64,000 bases of DNA, from positions 56,830 through 120,829 of the forward strand of contig NZ_VDUZ01000025.1 of assembly GCF_008039615.1 (NCBI RefSeq), written 5' to 3'. The stretch is from Vineibacter terrae (GTDB lineage: Bacteria > Pseudomonadota > Alphaproteobacteria > Reyranellales > Reyranellaceae). Positions 42,332 to 49,775 of this stretch are shown one piece after another (within the stretch, counting starts at the first letter, position 1; every line of letters starts with the position of its first letter). The notes under the pieces are model-generated. The model ran no database searches and was not told the DNA's origin. It worked only from the letters and a program-made list of their open reading frames with translations. Made by a program: the position numbers and the translations under genes.

Positions 42332-43146
42332 CTCGATATGGCAGGGGGCGGCAGACGGCGGAAGCCGAGCCAGAGCACAAGCGCCAGGGTGGCGCCGTAG
42401 GTGAGCAGCTGGGTTGCCGATGGCTGCGACATGTAGCCCAGCAGCGTGTGGAGGAAGCGGCCCAGGTCGCTGCCTTGCGACAGGAAGTCCTCGGTATCCC
42501 AGACCGGATCGAGGCCCGACGGCAGCCAGCCGGCGCCGCACAGGATGCCGATCGCCTGCGACGCCAGGCCGGCACCCAGGAATGCCAGCAGCGCGGCCAC
42601 GGCATTGAACACGCGGCCCAGCGACGCCGCCATGACGCCGCGATAGAGAAGGATGCCGACGGCCACGCCGCCGGCGATGCCGATCGCGAAGCCGGCGATC
42701 ACGCTGGCCATGCTCTGCTGGCCGGCCACCCCGGCGCCGACCAGGAACACGGCGAGCTCAGTGCCGTCGCGCAGGATCGACACGCCGATCGCGGTGGCCA
42801 TCAGGTAGCGCGGCGCCGTGCCGGCGGCGATGCGGCGGCCGGTGTCGCGCGCCTGGGTCGCGATCTCCCGTCCGTGCGAGCGCATCCAGGCGATGGTCCA
42901 GGCCACCAGGCCGGCCGTCGCCAGCAGGATGAAGGCCTGGAAGATGTCCTGTCCGGAGCCGGCCATGGCATCGGCCAGCTGCTCGGCGAAGAAGGCGATG
43001 ATGCTGGCGCCGAGGATGCCGGCGCCGGCGCCCAGGGCTGCCCACAGCCACCGTCCGGGCACGCCGCGGGTGGCCGCCAGCAGGAGCGCCGCCACGACCA
43101 CGATTTCCAGCGCCTCGCGGAAGACCATGACGGCGACCTGGCTCAT
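42328..43146 (-). CDS. FTR1-family iron permease
   Basis: The 272-residue membrane protein has seven predicted helices and the two FTR1 iron motifs: REALE at about residues 10-14 and RDGTE at about 124-128, each of the R-E/D-x-x-E type. Members (Ftr1, EfeU, FtrC) import iron that has been oxidised at the membrane. The ATG overlaps the cupredoxin stop codon, and the bfd start overlaps its own stop. No EfeO, EfeB or FtrA gene is nearby, so other local proteins would have to supply those functions. Confidence 0.92.
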   Translation of the reverse strand: MSQVAVMVFREALEIVVVAALLLAATRGVPGRWLWAALGAGAGILGASIIAFFAEQLADAMAGSGQDIFQAFILLATAGLVAWTIAWMRSHGREIATQARDTGRRIAAGTAPRYLMATAIGVSILRDGTELAVFLVGAGVAGQQSMASVIAGFAIGIAGGVAVGILLYRGVMAASLGRVFNAVAALLAFLGAGLASQAIGILCGAGWLPSGLDPVWDTEDFLSQGSDLGRFLHTLLGYMSQPSATQLLTYGATLALVLWLGFRRLPPPAISR

Positions 43147-43538
43147 TTGGCCACCACGTCGTTCTTCACCACCACCTGGCCCTGGGCCGTGTCGGGATGG
43201 AACTCGCCGAAGAATTTGTAGTTGCGGTTGGCGCGCAACGGCTTGACCACGAACTCCGCCGTCTTGCCGGGCGGGATCACGCGCTCGATCTTCAGGCCGA
43301 CGCTCTCGAACTCCTCGGCCGTCGAGTCGGCGTTGGTCACGATCAGCTTCAGCGCCCGGTTGGGCGGCACCTCGATCATCGCCGGCTCGAACTTGTGGTC
43401 GCGGATGGTGATGCGCACCTCGAAGGGCGTGTCATCGGCCCGCGCCGCGGGGATGACGTCGTTCACCAGGGCGCCGAATCCCACCGCCAGCAGCAGGAGG
43501 CCCATGATCAGGCGCAGTCTCTTCAAAACGGACATCAT
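43143..43538 (-). CDS. secreted cupredoxin-domain protein
   Basis: The 131-residue protein has a signal or anchor segment (LIMGLLLLAVGFGALV) and then a small beta-sandwich with IRDHKFEPAMIEVPPNR and FFGEFHPDTAQGQVVV, typical of cupredoxin-like proteins encoded beside FTR1 permeases (FtrB, EfeO N-domain). The usual type-1 copper cysteine is absent, so classical blue-copper chemistry is unlikely; metal handing-over is more probable. The MM start at 43538 is a choice among several. It leads the leftward operon and shares its promoter region with the rightward arm. Confidence 0.85.
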   Translation of the reverse strand: MMSVLKRLRLIMGLLLLAVGFGALVNDVIPAARADDTPFEVRITIRDHKFEPAMIEVPPNRALKLIVTNADSTAEEFESVGLKIERVIPPGKTAEFVVKPLRANRNYKFFGEFHPDTAQGQVVVKNDVVAK

Positions 43539-43613
43539 CCGGTGACCAATCGCCAGCAAACGCGACTCAATCGCACTTGTGCTGCCACCTATTTGGCCTA
43601 TCCTGGGCATAAT

Positions 43614-43634
43614 TGCAAGTCACTCGCAGTTGCG
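43614..43634. promoter_or_regulatory. Fur-like iron box 1
   Basis: TGCAAGTCACTCGCAGTTGCG has a 7-1-7 near-palindrome (TGCAAGT-C-ACTCGCA) followed by a further half site. It sits in the divergent region between the cupredoxin gene and the first secreted-protein gene, so one box could control both arms. Two almost identical boxes occur at 44903 and 44954. Confidence 0.7.
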
Positions 43635-43654
43635 TAAATGTGAGGTACTGGGCC

Positions 43655-44527
43655 ATGTCGATAGCCAATCCGGGAGTGGGGGCAGGCTTGGGGTGGAAGC
43701 GGGCGCTGCCGCTGGCCGCCGCGGCCCTGGTGCTGGTCGCCACCGCCCAGGCCGCGGGCGGAGCGCCGCCGGCGCCGTTCGACCCGAAGGATCCGGCGCT
43801 GCTCTGCCGCGGCTTTGACGGGAAGATCGGCCGCAGCGCCGCGCTGCGCGCGCTGGCGGCGGGCTTTGCCGCCGACGTGCATTTGGCCCAGGCCGGCAAG
43901 GTCGACGTCGAGGACGAGCTCGACCTGTTCGAGAAGCTGGGCCTGATGGAAGGCCACCTGATGATCGGCAAGGCCCTGCTGGATGCCAAGATGCAGAGCG
44001 ACGCTCTGCCGCACTTCGGCCATCCGATCAGCGAAATCTACGACTACATCAAGCCGCTCTTCCTGGCGCGCAACTACCCGCAGTTCGATCGCGAGCTGCG
44101 CGACCTGGAGGCGCGCGCCAAGAGCGCGCCCGGTGCGCCGGCCACGGAAGCGGCCTACGCCGATGTGCTCGCCAAGATCGACGGCCTGCGCCGCACGATC
44201 CCGGCCAGCCTCATCAACTCGCGGGGCTTCGTCATCCGCGGCATTGCGCTGATGATGGAGGCCTCGGCCGACGATCTCGGCGAGTCGTTCGAGAAAGGCC
44301 GGATCGCCAACAAGGTCGAGTACCACGATGCCATGGGCTTCGCGCAGTATGCTGACCGCGTGCTGACGGCCAACCGGGCGCTGCTCGGTGATGCCGCCGG
44401 CAAGATCGCCGGTGAGCTCCGGTTCGCGCTGTCGGCTTTCCCGTCGCTGGCACCGCCGGCGAAGCCGCCCCATGCCCCGGCCGATCTCAAGACAGCCGCC
44501 GAACGCGTGAAGGAGCTGGCGAAGTAG
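43655..44527 (+). CDS. secreted protein of unknown family, iron locus (paralogue 1)
   Basis: The 290-residue protein has a signal peptide (LPLAAAALVLVATAQAAGG) and a largely helical body. It shares with the next gene the long conserved core LFEKLGLMEGHLMIGKAL, DALPHFGHP, YDY and AKIDGLRRTIPAS. The EGH and HFGHP groups put several histidines and acidic residues close together, compatible with metal binding. I recognise no named family. A Fur-like box lies 21 bases upstream of its start codon, and the divergent cupredoxin-FTR1 genes argue for a periplasmic role in iron handling. Confidence 0.8.
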   Translation: MSIANPGVGAGLGWKRALPLAAAALVLVATAQAAGGAPPAPFDPKDPALLCRGFDGKIGRSAALRALAAGFAADVHLAQAGKVDVEDELDLFEKLGLMEGHLMIGKALLDAKMQSDALPHFGHPISEIYDYIKPLFLARNYPQFDRELRDLEARAKSAPGAPATEAAYADVLAKIDGLRRTIPASLINSRGFVIRGIALMMEASADDLGESFEKGRIANKVEYHDAMGFAQYADRVLTANRALLGDAAGKIAGELRFALSAFPSLAPPAKPPHAPADLKTAAERVKELAK

Positions 44528-44608
44528 CGCCTATCCGTCCTGCTCCGAGGCTGCGGTATTCACGCATCGTCACCGTCATCCCGAGCGTCACTGTCGTTCC
44601 GAGCACCA

Positions 44609-44694
44609 CTGTGATCCCGAGCGCAGCGAGGATCTCCTGCGAGTGGCGCACCGTGCGTTTTTCGCAGGAGATTCCTCGCTGCGCTCGGGATGAC
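44609..44694. repeat. palindromic intergenic repeat, copy E
   Basis: The arms and the centre GAGTGGCGCACCGTGCG match the family, with a few changes. Just before it, the outer arm sequence is partly repeated (GTCATCCCGAGCGTCACTGTCGTTCCGAGCACC, 44576 onward in pieces), as if slipped or duplicated. Confidence 0.88.
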
Positions 44695-44881
44695 TGTTCT
44701 GATTCTTTGGCCCAAATTCTTTGTAGACATGCAAGTCGAGTTCGCAGCATTTGCGATGGCGTGCCGCACGTTATTTGAATAACTACCGCGTGTGAATTCA
44801 TATTTCTAAGCATCACTATTAGTGATCCAAATAATATCTGAACATTTCTTCGAATAGAGCAGGCGCTCTGATGTCAGAAAG

Positions 44882-44903
44882 CTGACGTAAATCTGACGTA
44901 AAT
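44882..44903. repeat. tandem 11-bp repeat beside an iron box
   Basis: CTGACGTAAAT occurs twice in direct succession and abuts the second Fur-like box. It may be part of the promoter or a second regulator's site. Confidence 0.7.
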
Positions 44904-44923
44904 GCGAATGACTTGCACTTGCG
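44903..44923. promoter_or_regulatory. Fur-like iron box 2
   Basis: TGCGAATGACTTGCACTTGCG shows the same 7-1-7 plus half-site design as the box at 43614, here about 70 bases before the second paralogue's start codon. Confidence 0.65.
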
Positions 44924-44953
44924 TCTTGATGATTGTGCCGGCTACTCTGCCAG

Positions 44954-44974
44954 TGCGAATCGCTTGCAGTTGCG
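44954..44974. promoter_or_regulatory. Fur-like iron box 3
   Basis: TGCGAATCGCTTGCAGTTGCG matches the other two boxes at most positions and lies 21 bases before the second paralogue's ATG, the same distance as box 1 from its gene. Confidence 0.65.
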
Positions 44975-44995
44975 CGGGCGAGGGGGAAGCCGGCC

Positions 44996-45871
44996 ATGGC
45001 AGCACACTCACGCTTTTCCAGGCATGTCCTGGCGCTGACGGCGAGCGTCGGCGCCGGGCTTCTGTTGGCGGCGACGCAGGCCGCAGGCAGTCCGCCCGCG
45101 CCGCTGCCTTTCGATCCGCGCGATCCGGCGCTGATCTGCAAGGGCATGAACGGCAAGGTCGGGCGCAGCGAAGCGCTGCGCCGCCCGGCCGCGGGCCTTG
45201 TCGATGACGGCGCCGTGCAGCTGGCCGATGCGACCACGGGCAACATCGATGCCGAGGACAATCTCGACCTGTTCGAGAAGCTGGGCCTGATGGAAGGCCA
45301 CCTGATGATCGGCAAGGCGCTGGTGGACGCCAGGATGCAGCGCGATGCGCTGCCGCATTTCGGCCATCCCGTGCGCGAGCTCTACGACTACCTCAAGCCG
45401 ATGTTCAAGGCGCGCCATTATCCGGAATTCGAGCGCGAGCTGGCCGACCTCGAGCAGCGCGTCAAGCGCACGCCCGAGGATCCGGCGACGACGGCGGCCT
45501 ACAATGACGTGCTGGCCAAGATCGACGGGCTGCGCCGCACCATTCCCGCCAGCTTCAGCGGCTCGGCGCGGTTCATGACCCAAGGCATCGCGCTGATGAT
45601 GGAAGCGGCCGGCGGCGATCTCGGCGAGTCGCTGGAGCGCGGGCGCATCACCAATACGGTCGAGTACCACGACGCCATGGGCTTCGCCCGCTACGCCGAC
45701 AAGGTGCTCGCAGCCAACGCGGCCCTGCTGTCGGCCAATGCCGGCCGCATCGCGGCCGAGATGAAGACGACCCTGGCTGCCTTCCCGTCCCTGGCACCGC
45801 CGTCGCGTCCGACGCGCAGCGTGTCCGACCTGATGGGTGCCGCCAGCCGGGTGAGGGATATGGCGAAGTAG
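44996..45871 (+). CDS. secreted protein of unknown family, iron locus (paralogue 2)
   Basis: The 291-residue paralogue has a signal peptide (LTASVGAGLLLAATQAAG) and repeats the core of its neighbour: LFEKLGLMEGHLMIGKAL, DALPHFGHP, YDY, LAKIDGLRRTIPASF and EYHDAMGFARYAD. The two proteins align over nearly their full length by eye and must derive from one duplication. GGGGGAAG precedes the ATG. It opens a transcription unit with the beta-barrel and di-haem genes. Family and biochemical activity are unknown to me. Confidence 0.8.
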   Translation: MAAHSRFSRHVLALTASVGAGLLLAATQAAGSPPAPLPFDPRDPALICKGMNGKVGRSEALRRPAAGLVDDGAVQLADATTGNIDAEDNLDLFEKLGLMEGHLMIGKALVDARMQRDALPHFGHPVRELYDYLKPMFKARHYPEFERELADLEQRVKRTPEDPATTAAYNDVLAKIDGLRRTIPASFSGSARFMTQGIALMMEAAGGDLGESLERGRITNTVEYHDAMGFARYADKVLAANAALLSANAGRIAAEMKTTLAAFPSLAPPSRPTRSVSDLMGAASRVRDMAK

Positions 45872-45924
45872 GCCTAGCAACCGCGGCCGGCATGCCGCGC
45901 CACATCGGGGGGACCTGAAGCATC

Positions 45925-47136
45925 ATGGGTGTATTTGGGGCAACGTGCCGGCGGATCATGGCCGGCGCGACGGGGGTGGTGCTTGCCTTCGGCGTGGCGG
46001 GTTTGGCGCAGGCGCAAACGCGGTCGATCCCGCGCAGCGAAGCGTCGCCGGCGCCCAGCGGCGATGGCGGTGACGTCGTGTTCGGCGGCAGCTACTTCCT
46101 CAACCTGCAGCTCGACCGCACCCTCAACAAGAGCGCCGGCGTGCGGCCGTTCTCCAACCTGTTCTTCGAGCTCGACGACCTGAACTGGTACCTCAATATC
46201 GGCCAGTACTTCTCGCTCAACGGCGGCATCAAGATGGACCAGGTGCGGACGGTCTCGAAGTCCAGCGCCTTCCGGGCCGAAGGCCTGCGGGTCGACGAGT
46301 TCTATGCCACCGTCTATCTCGACCCCTTCCGCTTCTATGGCGGCAAGATCCACCCGCGCTTCGGCAAGGCGTGGGATATCATGCCCGGCCTCTACGGCGC
46401 CGACTTCGCCGAGGACTACGAGCTCGAGGAGAAGATCGGCATCGGCGCCGCCTTCGACTTCCGTGATCCGCTGCTGGGCCGCCACACCCTGGCGTTCGAG
46501 ACGTTCTTCGAGGATACGACTCCCCTCAGCAACTCGCTCTTCTCGCGGCCGCGCATCACCGATCCCGATGTGATCCGGCCCAGGCGTCTGCGCCGCAGCG
46601 ACGGCGGCGTCGGCAACACCGGCACGCTGTTCGACAATTTCACCGTCACCCTGGACGGCGGCCGGATCGCCGATCTGCGCGGCTTTTCATACAATATCGG
46701 CTACGAGCAGCGGCGCGGCTCCAAGGTCGGCGGCGAGCCGACGGAGCGCGGGTTCGTTGCCGGCATCAACTGGGAGTTCCTGATCACCCGCCGCATAACC
46801 ATGACGCCGCTGCTGGAATTCACCTACCAGCACAACCCCGGCGGCGTGGCGGGGCACACCAAATGGCTGACCGCCGGCCTTGCCTTCGAGCTGGGCATGG
46901 GCTGGACCACGTCGCTGTATGGCACGCTGCGGCCGGTGAAGGACAAGACGATACCCGACAGCTACACCGACCATCTCATCGGTTTCTCTGTCGCCTATGA
47001 CCTTGGCACGTTGCTCAAGCGCGAGGTGCGGTGGCTCAACGGCCTGGGCATCGAGGCCGGCTACAAGCACGAGCGGATCGCGCGCGACAGCCTCAACACG
47101 GTCGGTGTTTCGCTGAACTACGAGCGTCGTTTCTGA
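45925..47136 (+). CDS. outer-membrane beta-barrel protein, iron locus
   Basis: The 403-residue protein has a signal peptide ending near AQAQT and many alternating-residue strands rich in Tyr, Phe and Gly (FGGSYFLNLQLD, LNWYLNIGQYFSLNGG, FTYQHNP), ending in the classical C-terminal phenylalanine (LNYERRF). That fits an outer-membrane porin-like barrel of about 14-16 strands. No TonB box or plug domain is evident, so it would be a passive channel. It lies between the second secreted paralogue and the di-haem cytochrome gene, 1 base before the latter. Confidence 0.8.
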   Translation: MGVFGATCRRIMAGATGVVLAFGVAGLAQAQTRSIPRSEASPAPSGDGGDVVFGGSYFLNLQLDRTLNKSAGVRPFSNLFFELDDLNWYLNIGQYFSLNGGIKMDQVRTVSKSSAFRAEGLRVDEFYATVYLDPFRFYGGKIHPRFGKAWDIMPGLYGADFAEDYELEEKIGIGAAFDFRDPLLGRHTLAFETFFEDTTPLSNSLFSRPRITDPDVIRPRRLRRSDGGVGNTGTLFDNFTVTLDGGRIADLRGFSYNIGYEQRRGSKVGGEPTERGFVAGINWEFLITRRITMTPLLEFTYQHNPGGVAGHTKWLTAGLAFELGMGWTTSLYGTLRPVKDKTIPDSYTDHLIGFSVAYDLGTLLKREVRWLNGLGIEAGYKHERIARDSLNTVGVSLNYERRF

Positions 47137-47137
47137 T

Positions 47138-48487
47138 ATGACGGAAGACCGGCAGCCGCCTGCCGGTCCGGATCGAGAGCAGGTAAGCATGTGGTCGCTT
47201 CGTACGGTGGGATTGACGCTGGCAGCCGGCCTGCTGGGCGGCGGGTTGACCTTCGTGATGGCCATCGCGGCCCCCAGGATGGGGGCAGGTCTGGTGCCGG
47301 GCTTGCCCGAGGGCACCCAGTTCGGCCTCGATGGACCGGAACGGCCGCGCCAGATCCTCAGGGCCGAGGCGGCGGGCGGCAAGCAATCGTGGCTGGTCGC
47401 GCTGGGCAACACGGCCTTCAGCGCTCCCAGCCTGTTCGGTCCCAAGGCGCGCGAGGCCGGGCTGTCCTGCGATACCTGCCATCGTCAGGGCGACGCCAAC
47501 CCGCGCTTCTTCATCCCCGGGGTCTCGGCCCGGCATGGCGGCCTCGACACGACGACGTCGATGTTCAACCCGACGCAGGATGACGGCGTCGCCAACCATG
47601 TCGACATCCCCAGCCTGCGCGGCGTGCGCTTCACTGCGCCTTACGGCCGCGACGGGCGCGTCGCCTCGCTGCGCGATTTCGCGCGCAATGTGATCGTGCA
47701 GGAGTTCGGCGGCCCGGAGCCGGCGCCGATCATCCTCGACGCGCTGGTTGCCTACATGGAGCAGATCGAGTTCCTGCCCAACCCGCAGATCGACCGGCTG
47801 GGCCAGCTCACGGCGGCCGCCAGCCCGGCCGCCAAGCGCGGCGAGGCGCTGTTCAAGCAGCCGATGGCCGGCATGGGCGGACGCAGCTGCGCCACCTGCC
47901 ACGTGCCCGACGCCCAGTTCGCCGACGGGCGGCGTCACGACGTCGGCTCCGACGGCATCTTCAGGACGCCGACCCTGCTCAATGCGCGCTTCACCGCGCC
48001 CTATTTCCATGACGGGCGCTATGCCGGCTTTGCCGACGTGGTGGCGCATTTCGACAAGGCATTCACGCTCGGGCTGACGGCGGCGCAGCAAGCTGACCTG
48101 GTGGCCTATCTCGAGGCGGTCGGCGATGCCGACCAGCCGTTCGAGCCCATGACTCGCCAGAGCGAGATGAGCGAGCTGGCGTCCTATGTCGCCGTGATCG
48201 ACGACGCCATCGGCCGCGGCGACCAGCCGGCCATCGATCTGGTGGTCGACACCGTGGTGTACGACCTGCGCTTCATCGCGCGGCGCTTCGACAACCGCGA
48301 TCCGCGCACCGGCCGCATCCGCCGGCCGGACCGACCCGACGTGGCGCGCATCGCCGAGGACCTCGCCGCCCACATGATCAGCATCGGTGCTCTGGCCCGG
48401 GCCGGCGACGCCGACGGCGCGCGCCAATCCCTGCGCCTGTACCGCGAACGCGCCACCGCCCTGGTCGCCAGCTATCCGCAGAACTAG
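47138..48487 (+). CDS. di-haem cytochrome c peroxidase/MauG-family protein
   Basis: The 449-residue protein has an N-terminal membrane or signal segment (TVGLTLAAGLLGGGLTFVMAIAAP) and two c-type haem motifs, CDTCH at 111-115 and CATCH at 251-255. Between and after them are FTAPYGRDGRVASLRDF and FTAPYFHDGRYAGFADVV, the paired segments of this family. It is longer than typical cytochrome c peroxidases because of a C-terminal helical extension. In this iron locus it may oxidise Fe(II) or detoxify peroxide. A later ATG at 47189 is a possible start. Confidence 0.9.
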   Translation: MTEDRQPPAGPDREQVSMWSLRTVGLTLAAGLLGGGLTFVMAIAAPRMGAGLVPGLPEGTQFGLDGPERPRQILRAEAAGGKQSWLVALGNTAFSAPSLFGPKAREAGLSCDTCHRQGDANPRFFIPGVSARHGGLDTTTSMFNPTQDDGVANHVDIPSLRGVRFTAPYGRDGRVASLRDFARNVIVQEFGGPEPAPIILDALVAYMEQIEFLPNPQIDRLGQLTAAASPAAKRGEALFKQPMAGMGGRSCATCHVPDAQFADGRRHDVGSDGIFRTPTLLNARFTAPYFHDGRYAGFADVVAHFDKAFTLGLTAAQQADLVAYLEAVGDADQPFEPMTRQSEMSELASYVAVIDDAIGRGDQPAIDLVVDTVVYDLRFIARRFDNRDPRTGRIRRPDRPDVARIAEDLAAHMISIGALARAGDADGARQSLRLYRERATALVASYPQN

Positions 48488-48497
48488 CCGGTCAATG

Positions 48498-48586
48498 CTG
48501 TCATCCCGAGCGCGGCGAGGGATCTCCTGTGAATGGCGCACCGTGCGTCCCCCGCAGGAGATCCCTCGCTGCGCTCGGGATAACAG
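48498..48586. repeat. palindromic intergenic repeat, copy F
   Basis: This is an almost perfect hairpin with centre GAATGGCGCACCGTGCG, between the convergent di-haem and PNPOx-like genes. The last bases (GATAACAG) differ by one from the other copies. Confidence 0.93.
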
Positions 48587-48607
48587 GTGTGGGCCAGCGG
48601 ACAGGAA

Positions 48608-49579
48608 TCACGACGCGGCCGCCGGCCAGCTGCCCGTGCGCGCCAGCACCGGTGAATAGTCGCCGAACGTCCAGCGCAGCGGCAGGGCGCCGGCGACGCG
48701 GCGTCCTTCGGTCAGGCGGAAGCGCAGCAGCCGCTGGGCGCCCGTGAAGCGGCGCACCTCCTCGCCCTCCCAGACGATCTCTGTCGTGCCGGTGAGGTAG
48801 ACGAGATCGCCGTCGTCGAAGTCGACGAACAGCAGGCCGGCGCGTGGATTGATCAGCAGGTTGCCGTAGGTGTTGAAGTAGGAGTTGCCGGCGAAGTCCG
48901 GCACCACCAGCGTGCGCTCGTCGTCGACGCGCACGAAGCCGGGCTTGCCGCCGCGGTGCGAGACATCGATGCTGCCGGCAGTCCCGTCATGGAACGAAGA
49001 TGCGATGAACAGCGTGTCGGCCGTCGCGATCAGGTCGCGTGTCGCGCAGTCCAGCGAATCGAACTGCGACAGGGGCCGCGCCGTGTCGGGATGGTCAATG
49101 TCGGCGGTGAGGTCGGAGGTGCGCGTCTGGATATATTGCGGACAGTTGCCGAAGCTTTCGGTGACGCGGATCTCGATGCCGGCATCGTCCACGGCAACCA
49201 CCTTGCCGTTGGCGCGGTTGCGGCGGCGCGTATGCAGCTCGATGCCGAGCAGGCCGATATCGATGCCCGGCCGCAGCGTGCAACCCAGCGGATCGCCGAA
49301 CAGCGGCTGGGTCGCGATCCGCAAGGTGCGCGCGTCCGGCGTCGAGACGAAGCCCGGCCGTCCGGTCAGCACCGAAGCCCAGGGCTGCCCGTCGCTGTCG
49401 ACCGTGCCGGCCAGCAGCATCGGCAGCTGGGCGAAGAATGTGCGGTGCTGCTCGGGCATGTGATCGCGAATGGCGCGCCGGCCGGCTTGCTCGGCGCGCT
49501 CGCGCACGCCGGCTCGAAGCTGCGCCTCGCGTTCGCCCGCATGAAACGGTGCCGCGCCGGGTGAATCGTTGTCGACCAT
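48608..49579 (-). CDS. pyridoxamine 5'-phosphate oxidase-like flavin-binding protein
   Basis: The 323-residue protein has the split-barrel fold of PNPOx-like proteins in its C-terminal half (TLFIASSFHDG, GGKPGFVRV, GNSYFNTYGNLLINPRAGLLFVD). The N-terminal half has similar character (DSDGQPWASVLTGRPGFV). The double-barrel layout is seen in uncharacterised FMN-binding proteins, some fused to ferredoxin reductases. The start is the ATG preceded by GGAGGTGG. The function is unknown. It is divergent from the luciferase-like monooxygenase gene. Confidence 0.85.
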   Translation of the reverse strand: MVDNDSPGAAPFHAGEREAQLRAGVRERAEQAGRRAIRDHMPEQHRTFFAQLPMLLAGTVDSDGQPWASVLTGRPGFVSTPDARTLRIATQPLFGDPLGCTLRPGIDIGLLGIELHTRRRNRANGKVVAVDDAGIEIRVTESFGNCPQYIQTRTSDLTADIDHPDTARPLSQFDSLDCATRDLIATADTLFIASSFHDGTAGSIDVSHRGGKPGFVRVDDERTLVVPDFAGNSYFNTYGNLLINPRAGLLFVDFDDGDLVYLTGTTEIVWEGEEVRRFTGAQRLLRFRLTEGRRVAGALPLRWTFGDYSPVLARTGSWPAAAS

Positions 49580-49775
49580 CGCCACCTCCGTGGGACACTC
49601 ACGAAGTGGACGCAAGCAGCCGGCCGGTCAAGGCAGGCAGCCGCCTGAGCGCATGAAACGTCGTCATGGGTACCGGCCGTGGGTTCATGCGAGCGGGCCG
49701 CCGGGGCCCCGCGTGCGCGCCGTGCGTTGACCATCGCCGGGCGCGGTCCTAGCGTAGGGCCGAGCAAGGGAGGGT

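Larger units (their letters stand above)
44528..44995. other. 468-bp regulatory region between the two paralogues
   Basis: This region carries a hairpin repeat copy, an AT-rich stretch (about 44695-44900), a tandem 11-bp repeat and two Fur-like boxes. A further degenerate element, TGCAAGTCGAGTTCGCA at 44730-44746, has two extra bases relative to the box. The second transcription unit therefore probably starts here. No coding sequence is supported. Confidence 0.7.

Noticed and set aside
42328..43538. Complete EfeUOB system
   Set aside because: The permease and a cupredoxin are present, but no EfeO M75 domain or EfeB DyP-type peroxidase was found within the window.
9904..48586. CRISPR array
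   Set aside because: The six palindromic repeats are kilobases apart with no spacers, and no cas genes are present.
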